This document shows positions 9,523 to 17,433 of a stretch of 64,000 bases of DNA, one piece after another (the stretch's first letter is position 1; every line of letters begins with the position of its first letter). The DNA comes from Citricoccus sp. CH26A (GTDB taxonomy: Bacteria; Actinomycetota; Actinomycetes; Actinomycetales; Micrococcaceae), in contig NZ_AFXQ01000010.1 in NCBI RefSeq assembly GCF_000224415.1, forward strand, positions 46,475 through 110,474. Reading direction: 5' to 3'. A model generated the notes under the pieces. That model saw only the letters and a list, made by a program, of their open reading frames with translations, was not told where the DNA came from and made no database searches. The position numbers were made by a program, and so were the translations under genes.

Positions 9523-9574
9523 AGCAGGACCGGGCGGCAGTGAGGCCGTCGGACTTCCCTAGGAGAACCTACGC

Positions 9575-10612
9575 ATGAAGATCAAGAACCGCCGCCTCGG
9601 GTTGGTTGCCCTCGTCTCGACCGCGGCGTTCGCGCTGACGGCCTGTGGAGGCGCCACGTCCGGCTCCACCGAGTCCTCCGCCCCGGCCTCTGCCTCTGCC
9701 TCGGCGTCCTCGTCGGCCTCGGCCGAGGCCGGTCCGCAGGAGGTCACCGACATGGCCGGTGACACGGTCACGGTCCAGATGCCCGCCGAGAGCATCGTGG
9801 CCACGGACAACCGGATCTTCCGCACGCTGGACGAGTGGGGCGTCGAGCTCGCCGCCGGCCCCCTGCCGCTGATGGACAAGGACATCGTCTCCTACCCCAC
9901 CGCCGAGGGCGTCATCGACCTGGGCAGCCACCGCGAGCCCAACATGGAGGGCTTCGTCGAGGCCGAGCCCGACCTGGTCCTGAACGGCCAGCGCTTCAGC
10001 GACCTCAAGGGCGACATCGCCGGGCTGATCCCCGAGGACGCCGCCCTGGTGGACACCAACGTCACGGAGGGCAAGCCACTCGACGAGGAGCTGCGCCGCC
10101 TGACCACCCTGCTCGGCGACGTCTTCGGCCAGCAGGCCGAGGCCGAGACCCTCATCTCCGACTTCGACGCCTCCATCGAGCGCGCCAAGGAGGCCTACCC
10201 CGCCGAGGAGACCGTCGTGGGGCTGATCGCCTCCGGCGGTGACCTGTCCTACGCCGCCCCCTCCACCGGCCGCGCCATCGGCCCAGTGTTCGACATGCTC
10301 GACCTCCAGCCCGCCCTGGACCGCGAGGGCTCCACCAACCACCAGGGTGACGACATCTCGGTCGAGGCCATCGCCGAGGCCAACCCGGACTGGCTGATCG
10401 TCATGGACCGCGACGCCGCCACGGCCGGTCGCAACGGCGAGGAGTTCACCCCGGCCGCCGAGCTGATCGAGGGCTCCGAGGCGCTCAAGGACGTGACCGC
10501 CGTCAAGGAGGGCAATATCGTCTACATGCCCGAGAACTTCTACGTGGTCGAGGACATCCAGAACTACACCACCTTCCTCACCGACCTCGCGGACGCCTTC
10601 GAGGGCAAGTAA
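9575..10612 (+). CDS. Iron-siderophore ABC transporter substrate-binding lipoprotein
   Basis: Captures ferric siderophore outside the membrane for the permease pair encoded downstream. The signal peptide ends in LTAC (Cys24), followed by a Ser/Ala-rich linker. The mature part is a periplasmic-binding-protein-2 fold of the helical-backbone (FhuD/CeuE/YclQ) class, seen in MPAESIVATDNRIFRTL, EPDLVLNGQR, and the late EGNIVYMPENFYVVEDIQNY. The length of 345 residues is normal. The ATG follows AGGAGAACC. It is the first gene of SBP-permease-permease-ATPase, with an iron box upstream, and two hairpins separate it from the permeases. The ligand (catecholate, petrobactin-like or other) cannot be read from sequence. 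Confidence 0.88.
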   Translation: MKIKNRRLGLVALVSTAAFALTACGGATSGSTESSAPASASASASSSASAEAGPQEVTDMAGDTVTVQMPAESIVATDNRIFRTLDEWGVELAAGPLPLMDKDIVSYPTAEGVIDLGSHREPNMEGFVEAEPDLVLNGQRFSDLKGDIAGLIPEDAALVDTNVTEGKPLDEELRRLTTLLGDVFGQQAEAETLISDFDASIERAKEAYPAEETVVGLIASGGDLSYAAPSTGRAIGPVFDMLDLQPALDREGSTNHQGDDISVEAIAEANPDWLIVMDRDAATAGRNGEEFTPAAELIEGSEALKDVTAVKEGNIVYMPENFYVVEDIQNYTTFLTDLADAFEGK

Positions 10613-10644
10613 CCACCGCGTGGTGACCGGTCCCACCGGCCCGA

Positions 10645-10671
10645 GCGCCCCGCGGCGATCCCGCGGGGCGC
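10645..10671 (+). terminator. GC-rich hairpin after siderophore-binding gene (attenuator/processing)
   Basis: An 11-bp perfect stem, GCGCCCCGCGG / CCGCGGGGCGC, with a 5-base loop, 33 bases after the lipoprotein stop. Because the permease genes follow on the same strand, it probably acts as a partial terminator or 3' stabiliser that keeps binding-protein mRNA in excess. Confidence 0.6.
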
Positions 10672-10700
10672 CCGGCGGTGGGACCTCACCCGCAGCACGG

Positions 10701-10748
10701 CCCGGATGCGGCCGGCAGGGCTCACCCTGCCGGATCCACGCATCCGGG
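10701..10748 (+). repeat. Two-tier hairpin in the SBP-permease intercistronic gap
   Basis: The outer arms CCCGGATGCG / CGCATCCGGG (10701-10710, 10739-10748) enclose the inner arms CCGGCAGGG / CCCTGCCGG (10712-10720, 10725-10733) with a CTCA loop. It lies 56 bases before the GTG of the first permease. It could be a second attenuator or an mRNA stability element. Confidence 0.65.
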
Positions 10749-10804
10749 CTGTGCCACGATCTGGGGACCCCGGTCTGCACCGGGCCCCGTGGACAGGACG
10801 AACC

Positions 10805-11878
10805 GTGACCACTGCCTACGAGCATCCGGATCCCGAGGCGCAACCGGCGCCCCTGGGGGCGGGCTACCAGACCGCCAACCCCGGGGGGACCGAGGGGCTG
10901 CCCGAGGAGGGCGCCCGCCCCCTGGACGGCCGCTGGCGTACCGCCTGGCCCCTGCTGGCCGGCATCGTCCTGACGCTGGGGCTGGTCCTGGTCTCCCTGT
11001 TCGTGGGGGTCTACGACATCACCACCGCGGACGGCGGTTGGGAGATGTTCTTCATCACGCGCGTGCCCCGGACCATCGCCCTGGTCCTGGCCGGCGCCGC
11101 GATGGCCATGTCCGGGCTCGTCATGCAGCTCATGACCCAGAACCGCTTCGTGGAGCCCACCACCACCGGCACCACCGAGTGGGCCGGGCTGGGGCTGCTG
11201 CTGACGATGATCGTGATCCCCAACGCCACCATCATGGACCGGATGGTCGGCGCCATCCTGTTCTCGTTCGTCGGCACGGTGGTCTTCTTCCTCTTCCTGC
11301 AGCGGGTGACGCTGAAGTCCTCGCTGATCGTGCCGATCATCGGCATCATGCTCGGCGCCGTCGTGGGCGCCCTGTCCACCTACGTGGCGCTGCAGACCGA
11401 GATGCTCCAGCAACTGGGCATCTGGTTCGCCGGCAGCTTCACCGGCGTGGTGCGGGGCCGGTACGAGCTGCTGTTCATCGTGCTGGCCGTGGCCGTGCTC
11501 GTCTTCGTCCTCGCCGACCGGTTCACGGTCGCCGGCCTCGGCCGGGACGTCGCCACCAACGTCGGGCTCAACTACACCGTGGTGCTGCTGACCGGCGTCT
11601 CGATGATCGCGATCGTCACCGGAGTGGTCACGGTGGTGATCGGGGCCCTGCCCTTCCTGGGCCTGATCGTGCCCAACGTGGTCTCCCTGTTCCGGGGGGA
11701 CAACCTGCGCACCAACCTGCCCTGGGTCTGCCTCGTGGGCGTCTGGGTGGTCACCGTCTGCGACATCATCGGCCGGACCGTCATCATGCCGTTCGAGGTT
11801 CCGGTCTCCCTCATCCTCGGCGTGGTCGGCGCCGTCGTCTTCATCGGCCTGCTCGTCAGGAGGCGCAAGCATGTCTGA
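10805..11878 (+). CDS. FecCD-family siderophore ABC transporter permease 1
   Basis: One half of the membrane channel for ferric siderophore import. The 357-residue protein has a hydrophilic N-terminus of about 40 residues and then 8-9 membrane segments. Family marks are RVPRTIALVLAGAAMAMSG and, before the last segments, the ATPase-contact region GALPFLGLIVPNVVS. The GTG at 10805 is chosen because AGGACG lies upstream and it begins just before the usual length; longer in-frame starts run into the hairpin region. The stop overlaps the next start (ATGTCTGA). The pair resembles the YclN/YclO or CeuB/CeuC arrangement. Confidence 0.88.
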   Translation: MTTAYEHPDPEAQPAPLGAGYQTANPGGTEGLPEEGARPLDGRWRTAWPLLAGIVLTLGLVLVSLFVGVYDITTADGGWEMFFITRVPRTIALVLAGAAMAMSGLVMQLMTQNRFVEPTTTGTTEWAGLGLLLTMIVIPNATIMDRMVGAILFSFVGTVVFFLFLQRVTLKSSLIVPIIGIMLGAVVGALSTYVALQTEMLQQLGIWFAGSFTGVVRGRYELLFIVLAVAVLVFVLADRFTVAGLGRDVATNVGLNYTVVLLTGVSMIAIVTGVVTVVIGALPFLGLIVPNVVSLFRGDNLRTNLPWVCLVGVWVVTVCDIIGRTVIMPFEVPVSLILGVVGAVVFIGLLVRRRKHV

Positions 11879-13091
11879 GCTCAGCATCCCCGCGGTCACC
11901 CCCGCCCCGTTCACCGGGTACCCGGGCCGGGGCACGACGCCGGAACTCACCGCGTCCGGTCCGGTCGCCGACCCGGTCGCGCGCGCCGGCGGGGTGGGCA
12001 CTGACCGGACGGCCGCCGTCGGGCCCGCCCGGACCACCCCGCCGGGCCGGACCACCCCGCCACGCGGCCCCGCCCGGACCACCCCGTCCCCGCGGCACTC
12101 CGGGCCCTTCGGCTCCCGGAGGGCGAAGGTGCGCTACCTCGCCCTGGTGGGCGGGCTGGTGGTGGCCGCCGCCCTGTTCACGCTCGGCAACCTGGCCTAT
12201 GACAACCCGATGGAGTTCGGCTCCCGGGGCTTCTGGCTGATCGCGCAGATGCGCGTGGAGAGCATCGTGGTGATGCTCGTGGTGGCCGCGTGCCAGGCGT
12301 TCGCCACCGTGAGTTTCCAGACGGCCACGAACAACCGCATCATCACCCCGTCGATCATGGGCTTCGAGTCGCTGTTCGTCCTGGTGCAGACGGCCGCCGT
12401 GTTCTTCTTCGGCGTGGCCGGTGTGACCATGGTGGTCGGCGTGGGGCAGTTCTTCCTGCAGGCCGGACTGATGGTGGCCTTCGCGGTGCTGCTCTACAGC
12501 TGGCTGCTGTCCGGGCGCTTCGGCAACATGCACATCATGCTGCTGGTCGGCGTGGTCCTCGGCGGCGGCATGGGCGCCCTGTCCACCTTCATGCAGCGCG
12601 TGCTGGACCCCAACGAGTTCGACGTGCTCACCGCCCGGTTGTTCGGCAACATCTCCAATGCCCAGGGCGAGTACCTGCCCTATGCGATCCCGATCGTGCT
12701 GGTGTGCGCCGGGTTGCTCTGGAGCCGGGCGCACCGGCTGAACGTCCTGGCGCTGGGCAGGGACGCCACGAACAACCTGGGCCTGAACCACAAGCGCGAG
12801 ACGATGATCGTGCTGACGCTGGTCTCGATCCTCATGGCCATGACCACCTCGCTGGTGGGCCCCATGACCTTCCTGGGGTTCCTCGTGGCCACGCTGGCCT
12901 ACCAGTTCACGGACACCTACGACCACCGGCTGATCCTGCCCGTGTCCTTCCTCATCGGCTACACCGTGCTCTCCGGGGCCTACTTCGTGCTGCGGAACAT
13001 CTTCTACGCGGCCGGTGCCGTGACCATCATCATCGAACTCGTCGGGGGACTCGTGTTCCTCATCGTCATCCTCAGGAAGGGCCGGTTGTGA
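11871..13091 (+). CDS. FecCD-family siderophore ABC transporter permease 2 with long Pro/Thr N-terminal tail
   Basis: The second channel subunit. The core from about residue 85 has the expected run of membrane helices, the conserved GLNHKRETM-type cytoplasmic loop and GPMTFLGFLVATLAYQF, the ATPase-contacting region. Odd feature: the first ~83 residues are a Pro/Thr/Arg-rich disordered segment containing repeated RTTPP/RTTPSP units, absent from typical FecCD proteins. The ATG at 11871 overlaps the previous gene by 8 bases, which supports coupled translation from this start, although no better internal start is excluded. The gene ends overlapping the ATPase gene (GTGA). Confidence 0.85.
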   Translation: MSELSIPAVTPAPFTGYPGRGTTPELTASGPVADPVARAGGVGTDRTAAVGPARTTPPGRTTPPRGPARTTPSPRHSGPFGSRRAKVRYLALVGGLVVAAALFTLGNLAYDNPMEFGSRGFWLIAQMRVESIVVMLVVAACQAFATVSFQTATNNRIITPSIMGFESLFVLVQTAAVFFFGVAGVTMVVGVGQFFLQAGLMVAFAVLLYSWLLSGRFGNMHIMLLVGVVLGGGMGALSTFMQRVLDPNEFDVLTARLFGNISNAQGEYLPYAIPIVLVCAGLLWSRAHRLNVLALGRDATNNLGLNHKRETMIVLTLVSILMAMTTSLVGPMTFLGFLVATLAYQFTDTYDHRLILPVSFLIGYTVLSGAYFVLRNIFYAAGAVTIIIELVGGLVFLIVILRKGRL

Positions 13092-13843
13092 TCACCCTCG
13101 AAGGCGTCACGAAGCACTACGGCGAGGAGGCCACGATCGGGCCGATCTCGGTCGAGCTCCCCGCGGGGGGCATCACCGCCCTCGTGGGTCCCAACGGGGC
13201 CGGCAAGTCCACCATCCTCACCATGATCGGCCGGCTGCTGCGGGTGGACGAGGGGCGGATCGAGGTGGCCGGCCAGGACATCATCAACACCCCGTCCAAG
13301 GCCGTGGCGAGGATCCTGTCCATCCTCCGCCAGGAGAACCACTTCATCACCCGGCTGACCGTGCGCCAGCTCGTGGGCTTCGGACGGTTCCCGTACTCCA
13401 AGGGCCGGCTGACGCAGGAGGACGAGCACTACATCTCCGAGGCCATCGACTTCCTGAACCTCGGTCCGCTGGAGAACCGCTACCTGGACCAGCTCTCCGG
13501 CGGCCAGCGCCAGCGCGCCTACGTGGCCATGGTGCTGGCCCAGAACACCGACTACGTGCTGCTGGACGAGCCGCTGAACAACCTGGACATGCAGCACTCC
13601 GTGCAGATGATGAAGCAGTTGCGGCGGGCCGCGGACGAGCTGGGCCGCACCGTGGTGATCGTGCTGCACGACATCAACTTCGCCGCGCGGTACGCCGACT
13701 GGATCCTGGCGCTGAACGACGGCCAGGTCACCGAGTTCGGCCCGCCCGCGGAGATCATCACCGACGAGGTCCTCACCCGGGTGTTCAACACCCCGGTCTC
13801 GGTCATCGACGGCCCGGAGAGCCGCCTGGCGGTGTACTACTGA
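13088..13843 (+). CDS. Siderophore ABC transporter ATP-binding protein
   Basis: The cytoplasmic ATPase that powers the FecCD pair. All nucleotide-binding motifs are intact: Walker A GPNGAGKST, a Q-loop in ILRQENHFI, the signature LSGGQRQR, Walker B YVLLDEPLNNLD, and the switch His in IVLHDINFAARY. The 251-residue length fits FepC/FhuC/YclP. The GTG at 13088 overlaps the preceding stop by four bases. It is the last gene of the iron-boxed operon. Confidence 0.93.
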   Translation: MITLEGVTKHYGEEATIGPISVELPAGGITALVGPNGAGKSTILTMIGRLLRVDEGRIEVAGQDIINTPSKAVARILSILRQENHFITRLTVRQLVGFGRFPYSKGRLTQEDEHYISEAIDFLNLGPLENRYLDQLSGGQRQRAYVAMVLAQNTDYVLLDEPLNNLDMQHSVQMMKQLRRAADELGRTVVIVLHDINFAARYADWILALNDGQVTEFGPPAEIITDEVLTRVFNTPVSVIDGPESRLAVYY

Positions 13844-14002
13844 TCGACACCGGCGGCCGGGCTGGCGCGGCGTAGCGGATGGGGCTGGTGGGCCTGGTGT
13901 GGCGTGTGGTGTGGCATGGGGAACGGACGGGGTTTACCCGGGGGCCCGAATGAGCCATTTCCCGAATTTGCCTATGGCGATTTGACGTATTTAAGAATAT
14001 CT

Positions 14003-14021
14003 TAAGGTTCGCCTTGCTTGC
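14003..14021 (+). promoter_or_regulatory. Weak iron-box-like site upstream of the DUF1540 gene
   Basis: TAAGGTTCGCCTTGCTTGC matches the DtxR/IdeR pattern at about 14 of 19 positions. The 5' half-site is good and the 3' half-site is degenerate. It overlaps a possible -35 (TTGCGG, 14018-14023) set 16 bases from TATTCT (14040-14045). Regulation by iron is inferred only. Confidence 0.45.
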
Positions 14022-14098
14022 GGCTTTCCAGGGTCGGCGTATTCTTAATCCAACGCCCGGGCACCAGCGTCCGAGCTTGGACCGAAGGATGTAGCACC

Positions 14099-14374
14099 AT
14101 GACCTCCGCCGTGCGCTCCTGCGCCACCACCGCATGTTCTTTCAACGCCGAGCACAACTGCAACGCCCTGGCCATCACCGTGGCCGGCTCCGAGTCCCAG
14201 CCCACCTGCGGGACCTTCGTGCAGCTGGACGCCCGCCGTCCCGTCACCTCCGAGGCCAGCAGCGTGGGCGCCTGCCACCGCCTGGAGTGCAAGTTCAACA
14301 GCGACCTGATGTGCTCCGCTGAGGGCATCGAGGTCACCGACACCGCCACCTGCGCCACCTACACCGTCGCCTGA
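14099..14374 (+). CDS. Double DUF1540 Cys-rich protein
   Basis: A 91-residue protein made of two copies of the DUF1540 module, each with four Cys. Module 1 has Cys 8, 13, 21 and 37; module 2 has Cys 59, 64, 72 and 85. Both share the C-x4-C-x7-C spacing and the family's Phe-Asn after the second Cys (SFN, KFN). DUF1540 proteins are presumed metal binders of unknown function. The ATG at 14099 follows AAGGATG, and the longer upstream frame runs into the promoter. The gene sits alone between the iron transporter and the iron-boxed DUF2470 gene, and ends at a strong two-way terminator. A role in iron storage or sensing is inferred from position only. Confidence 0.85.
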   Translation: MTSAVRSCATTACSFNAEHNCNALAITVAGSESQPTCGTFVQLDARRPVTSEASSVGACHRLECKFNSDLMCSAEGIEVTDTATCATYTVA

Positions 14375-14428
14375 GCTGCCGCGCGCAGCCCGGGAGTCCG
14401 TGTGTCCACCGTCCCGCGGTGACGCAGT

Positions 14429-14481
14429 GCCAAGGCCCCGGTCCGGGGAGCAGTCCATGCTCCACGGGCCGGGGCCTTGGC
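14429..14481. terminator. Bidirectional terminator between DUF1540 and DUF2470 genes
   Basis: Perfect 13-bp arms GCCAAGGCCCCGG / CCGGGGCCTTGGC flank a region with its own small stem (GGAGC/GCTCC). It is placed between two convergent genes. Confidence 0.75.
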
Positions 14482-14516
14482 GTGCGGGGCCACGGTGGTG
14501 GGCCCGGCGGTTCAGT

Positions 14517-15377
14517 TCAGGAGGCGAGGTCGGCGGTCAGCCGCGCGGGCAGGGAGCCGAGCAGGTGATGCCAGGCCCGGGAGCTGTCCTGCAGGGGTGA
14601 GGCCTCCGAGGGCGAGGGCAGCGGCACCTGCACGACCCAGCCCTGGTCTCCGGCGAAGCGGGCCAGGGACACGCAGTGGTGGTCCACGTCCACGCAGTGC
14701 ACGGGGTCGACCGTGAGGTCCTCCGTGGCGGGGACGTCCAGGGGTTCCGCCCAGCCGGCGATCTCGCCGTCCAGGACGGCGTCGGCGACGTTGGCCAGGA
14801 GCTGGGGCGCCGTGGCCAGGACGGCATCGGCCAGGGCGTCGGCCGGGGCGTCGGCCGGGGACGGCGCGGCGGAGGCCTCCACGAGGACGGCCTCGCCGTG
14901 GGCGTTGACGCCCGAGCAGTCGTGCAACAGGACCCGTTCGGTGGTGACCACGCCCACGCGCACGCGGGGTCCGACGTCGTGGACCAGGTCGGCCACGCGC
15001 CCCTGCAGTCCCAGGGCCTCCACCTGCGCCGTGTCCCGGCACCAGCGCAGCGTGCCGAGCAGGTGCACCGAGGCCAGCCTCAGGTTCAGGCCGTGATCCG
15101 CGGCGTCCTTGACGATGTCCACGCGCACCTCGATGTCCTCGGGGGTGTGAAACGCGCCGAGCGAATGGAAGAGGTTCGGGATGTCCGCCACCACCAGCTG
15201 TCCGGTGCGGGACACGCAGTGCACCGCGGAGGAGAGTGTCTCGCCCGCACGGTAGGCCGTGAGCTCGACGGCACCCTCGCCGGAGAGCATGCGGCGCGTG
15301 AGCGAGCGGGCGTGGGCGGAACGCAGGGCGGGGACGGACGAGGCGGACGTCGGGGGAGTGCGCGGAGTCGAACTCAT
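14517..15377 (-). CDS. DUF2470-type iron-regulated protein (HugZ-like split-barrel fold)
   Basis: 286 residues resembling actinobacterial proteins with a pyridoxamine-phosphate-oxidase-like N-terminal half and a DUF2470 C-terminal domain, a layout shared with haem-degrading HugZ. Visible blocks are TRRMLSGEGAVELTAY, TGQLVVADIPNLFHSLG, LLGTLRWCRD and, at the C-terminus, PVHCVDVDHHCVSLARF, which carries several His/Cys/Asp residues that could bind haem or metal. The ATG at 15377 follows GGAAGGATC. A good iron box sits 28-46 bases upstream. I infer a role in haem or siderophore iron release. The family assignment is moderate because the N-terminal half is divergent. Confidence 0.55.
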   Translation of the reverse strand: MSSTPRTPPTSASSVPALRSAHARSLTRRMLSGEGAVELTAYRAGETLSSAVHCVSRTGQLVVADIPNLFHSLGAFHTPEDIEVRVDIVKDAADHGLNLRLASVHLLGTLRWCRDTAQVEALGLQGRVADLVHDVGPRVRVGVVTTERVLLHDCSGVNAHGEAVLVEASAAPSPADAPADALADAVLATAPQLLANVADAVLDGEIAGWAEPLDVPATEDLTVDPVHCVDVDHHCVSLARFAGDQGWVVQVPLPSPSEASPLQDSSRAWHHLLGSLPARLTADLAS

Positions 15378-15404
15378 GGGGATCCTTCCAGGACGGTCGC
15401 ATCC

Positions 15405-15423
15405 TAGTAAGGCACGCCTAACC
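15405..15423 (-). promoter_or_regulatory. Iron box (DtxR/IdeR operator) upstream of DUF2470 gene
   Basis: On the minus strand GGTTAGGCGTGCCTTACTA contains the near-palindrome TTAGGC-GT-GCCTTA typical of actinobacterial iron boxes. It is 28 bases upstream of the ATG at 15377. Confidence 0.8.
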
Positions 15424-15490
15424 GAATTAAGCAAGCCGCTTGTACGCTTATGCGTCTCGCGGCGTCTCAGAACGTCGCAGAAGGACCGGC

Positions 15491-15970
15491 TCAGTCCCGT
15501 CGGCGGGCCCGGAAGATGCCGAGGGACGCCACGCACAGCCCCACGAAGGCCACCCCCAGGGCCACCAGCGGGCCGGTCAGCGGCACCCACACGACATCCC
15601 GGCGCACGGCCTGGGCGGTCTCCGAGTCCGAGAGCAGGTCCCCGCCCCCGAGGGTGAAGGTCCCGGCGACGAACACCTGGGCGACCACGGTGATGATGAG
15701 CAGCAGCGCGGCGACCACGCCCACGCCCATCGAGGCGTAGAGCAGCACCTTGCACCACAGCGGCGCCGGCCGCGTCGCGTCGTCGACGACGGGTTCCACG
15801 GCCCCGGCGTCGTCACCGTCCTCGCGCCGGTCCCCGTCCCGGTCGTCCTCGAAACGGCCGATGAGGTCGAATCCGGGGGCGCCGTCCCAGTCGCGGTCCG
15901 GGTCCAGGCCCTCCCGGAACCCCCGTGCGGAGCCGGTCGCGGGCGGGCGGGACTCAGGACGGTGGGACAT
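15491..15970 (-). CDS. Small two-span membrane protein
   Basis: I do not recognise a named family. The 159-residue protein has an acidic, Arg/Asp-rich cytosolic N-terminus of about 70 residues and two clear transmembrane segments ([20 protein letters not shown] and [18 protein letters not shown]) separated by a Gly/Thr-rich loop, with a basic C-terminus (RARRRD). The ATG at 15970 is preceded by CTGGAGAC. It is divergent from the methyltransferase gene, with only 31 bases between the starts, so their promoters must overlap. Confidence 0.6.
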   Translation of the reverse strand: MSHRPESRPPATGSARGFREGLDPDRDWDGAPGFDLIGRFEDDRDGDRREDGDDAGAVEPVVDDATRPAPLWCKVLLYASMGVGVVAALLLIITVVAQVFVAGTFTLGGGDLLSDSETAQAVRRDVVWVPLTGPLVALGVAFVGLCVASLGIFRARRRD

Positions 15971-16001
15971 GTCTCCAGCGTACCGCCGGTACCGTGGACG
16001 G

Positions 16002-17399
16002 GTGGCCTCCTCCTCCTCGTCCTCGCCCGCACCGTCCGGTCCGCAGCCCGCCGCGGGCGGTGCCCCGCCGTCGTCGTCAGCGGCGCCCACCGGCAGCCGG
16101 GACGTCACCGTCCTGGCCCCCGTCCTGACCGCCGAGGGCTGGCAGCTGCTGAACTCCCTCGAGGGCTACCGGGAGTCGGAGGCGTTGGCGATGTCCACCC
16201 GGCTGCGCGCCGCGGGCCACGCCCCCGAACTCGTCTCGGCCGTGCTGACCCAGCTGAAGCTGCGGGACCAGGCCGCCGCCAAGTTCGGTCCCTTCGCCGC
16301 GCACATGGTCTTCACCCGGGCGGGCCTGGAACAGGCCACGCGGATGAACGTGGCCGCCGTGCACGCCGGGCGGTTCGCCGGCGCCGGGATCCGGTCCGTC
16401 GCGGACCTGGGCTGCGGCCTCGGGGCGGACGCCATGGCCATGGCCGCGCTGGACCTCGAGGTGACCGCCGTGGAGCGGGACGAGACGGTGGCCGCGGCGG
16501 CGACGATCAACCTCATGCCCTTTCCCCACGCCACCGTGGTCGGTGCGGACGCGCAGGACTGGGTGGCCGCGGCGCAGGCGAACGGCACCGAGCCCGAGGG
16601 CTACTGGCTCGACCCCGCCCGCCGGGTGCTGTCCACCTCCGGGTCCAGCCGGGTGTTCGACCCGGAGGCGTTCTCCCCGCCGCTGTCCTTCGTCGAGTCC
16701 CTCGCCGGGCGCGGCACCGCCGTCGGCGTGAAGCTCGGCCCCGGCCTGCCGCACGAGTCCGTGCCCGCCGGCTGCGAGGCGCAGTGGGTCTCGGTGGACG
16801 GGGACGTCACCGAGGCCGTGCTGTGGTTCAACGCCCTCGCCCGGGACGGCGTGCGCCGCAGCGCCCTGGTCATGTCCGGTCCCGGAGCGGGCCCGACGAC
16901 GGCGGGAGGCCGGGGCGGCCACCACGAGATCACCGCGGGGACCGGCTTCGGCGGCTCTCCCGAGGTGCCGGTCGGTGGCGTGGAGGCCCTGAGCGGGTAC
17001 CTCTACGAACCGGACGGCGCCGTGATCCGGGCCGGACTGGTGGCCGACCTGATCCACCGCGACTTCGCCTCGTCCGGCGGGGCACTGCTCGATGAGCACA
17101 TCGCCTACTTCCGGGCCGACGAGCCGGTGGAGTCACCGTTCGCGCGGGCCTACCGGATCGAGTCGGTGATGCCCTTCAACGTCAAGGGCCTGCGGCGCTG
17201 GGTGCAGGAGACCGGGGTGGGCCGGTTGGACATCAAGAAGCGCGGGATGGCCGTCACCCCCGAGGAACTGCGACGCCAGCTCATGTCCGGCAAGGGCTCG
17301 AAGGGGTCGAAGACGTCGAGGCGCTCCGGCCGGCACGCCACCCTCGTGCTCACGCGGATCGGCGAGGAACGGGTCGCCGTGGAGGTCACCCCGGCCTGA
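16002..17399 (+). CDS. SAM-dependent methyltransferase with THUMP-like C-terminal domain
   Basis: A class I methyltransferase, probably acting on RNA. After a Ser/Pro-rich leader the protein has [20 protein letters not shown], the SAM-binding glycine motif [16 protein letters not shown], the acidic end of strand 2 (VTAVERDE), and LDPARR at the catalytic position typical of this family. The C-terminal part ([29 protein letters not shown]) matches the THUMP-like domain. The length is 465 residues. The GTG at 16002 is chosen because TACCGT at 15990-15995 ends six bases before it (leaderless type); longer in-frame starts would overlap the divergent gene. Confidence 0.8.
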   Translation: MASSSSSSPAPSGPQPAAGGAPPSSSAAPTGSRDVTVLAPVLTAEGWQLLNSLEGYRESEALAMSTRLRAAGHAPELVSAVLTQLKLRDQAAAKFGPFAAHMVFTRAGLEQATRMNVAAVHAGRFAGAGIRSVADLGCGLGADAMAMAALDLEVTAVERDETVAAAATINLMPFPHATVVGADAQDWVAAAQANGTEPEGYWLDPARRVLSTSGSSRVFDPEAFSPPLSFVESLAGRGTAVGVKLGPGLPHESVPAGCEAQWVSVDGDVTEAVLWFNALARDGVRRSALVMSGPGAGPTTAGGRGGHHEITAGTGFGGSPEVPVGGVEALSGYLYEPDGAVIRAGLVADLIHRDFASSGGALLDEHIAYFRADEPVESPFARAYRIESVMPFNVKGLRRWVQETGVGRLDIKKRGMAVTPEELRRQLMSGKGSKGSKTSRRSGRHATLVLTRIGEERVAVEVTPA

Positions 17400-17433
17400 C
17401 AGCCTGACGGACCGGTGCGACCGGCACGCCGGC

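Noticed and set aside
9569..12082. 837-codon minus-strand frame across the siderophore genes
   Set aside because: A His/Gly/Asp-rich shadow; both plus-strand genes under it are clear family members.
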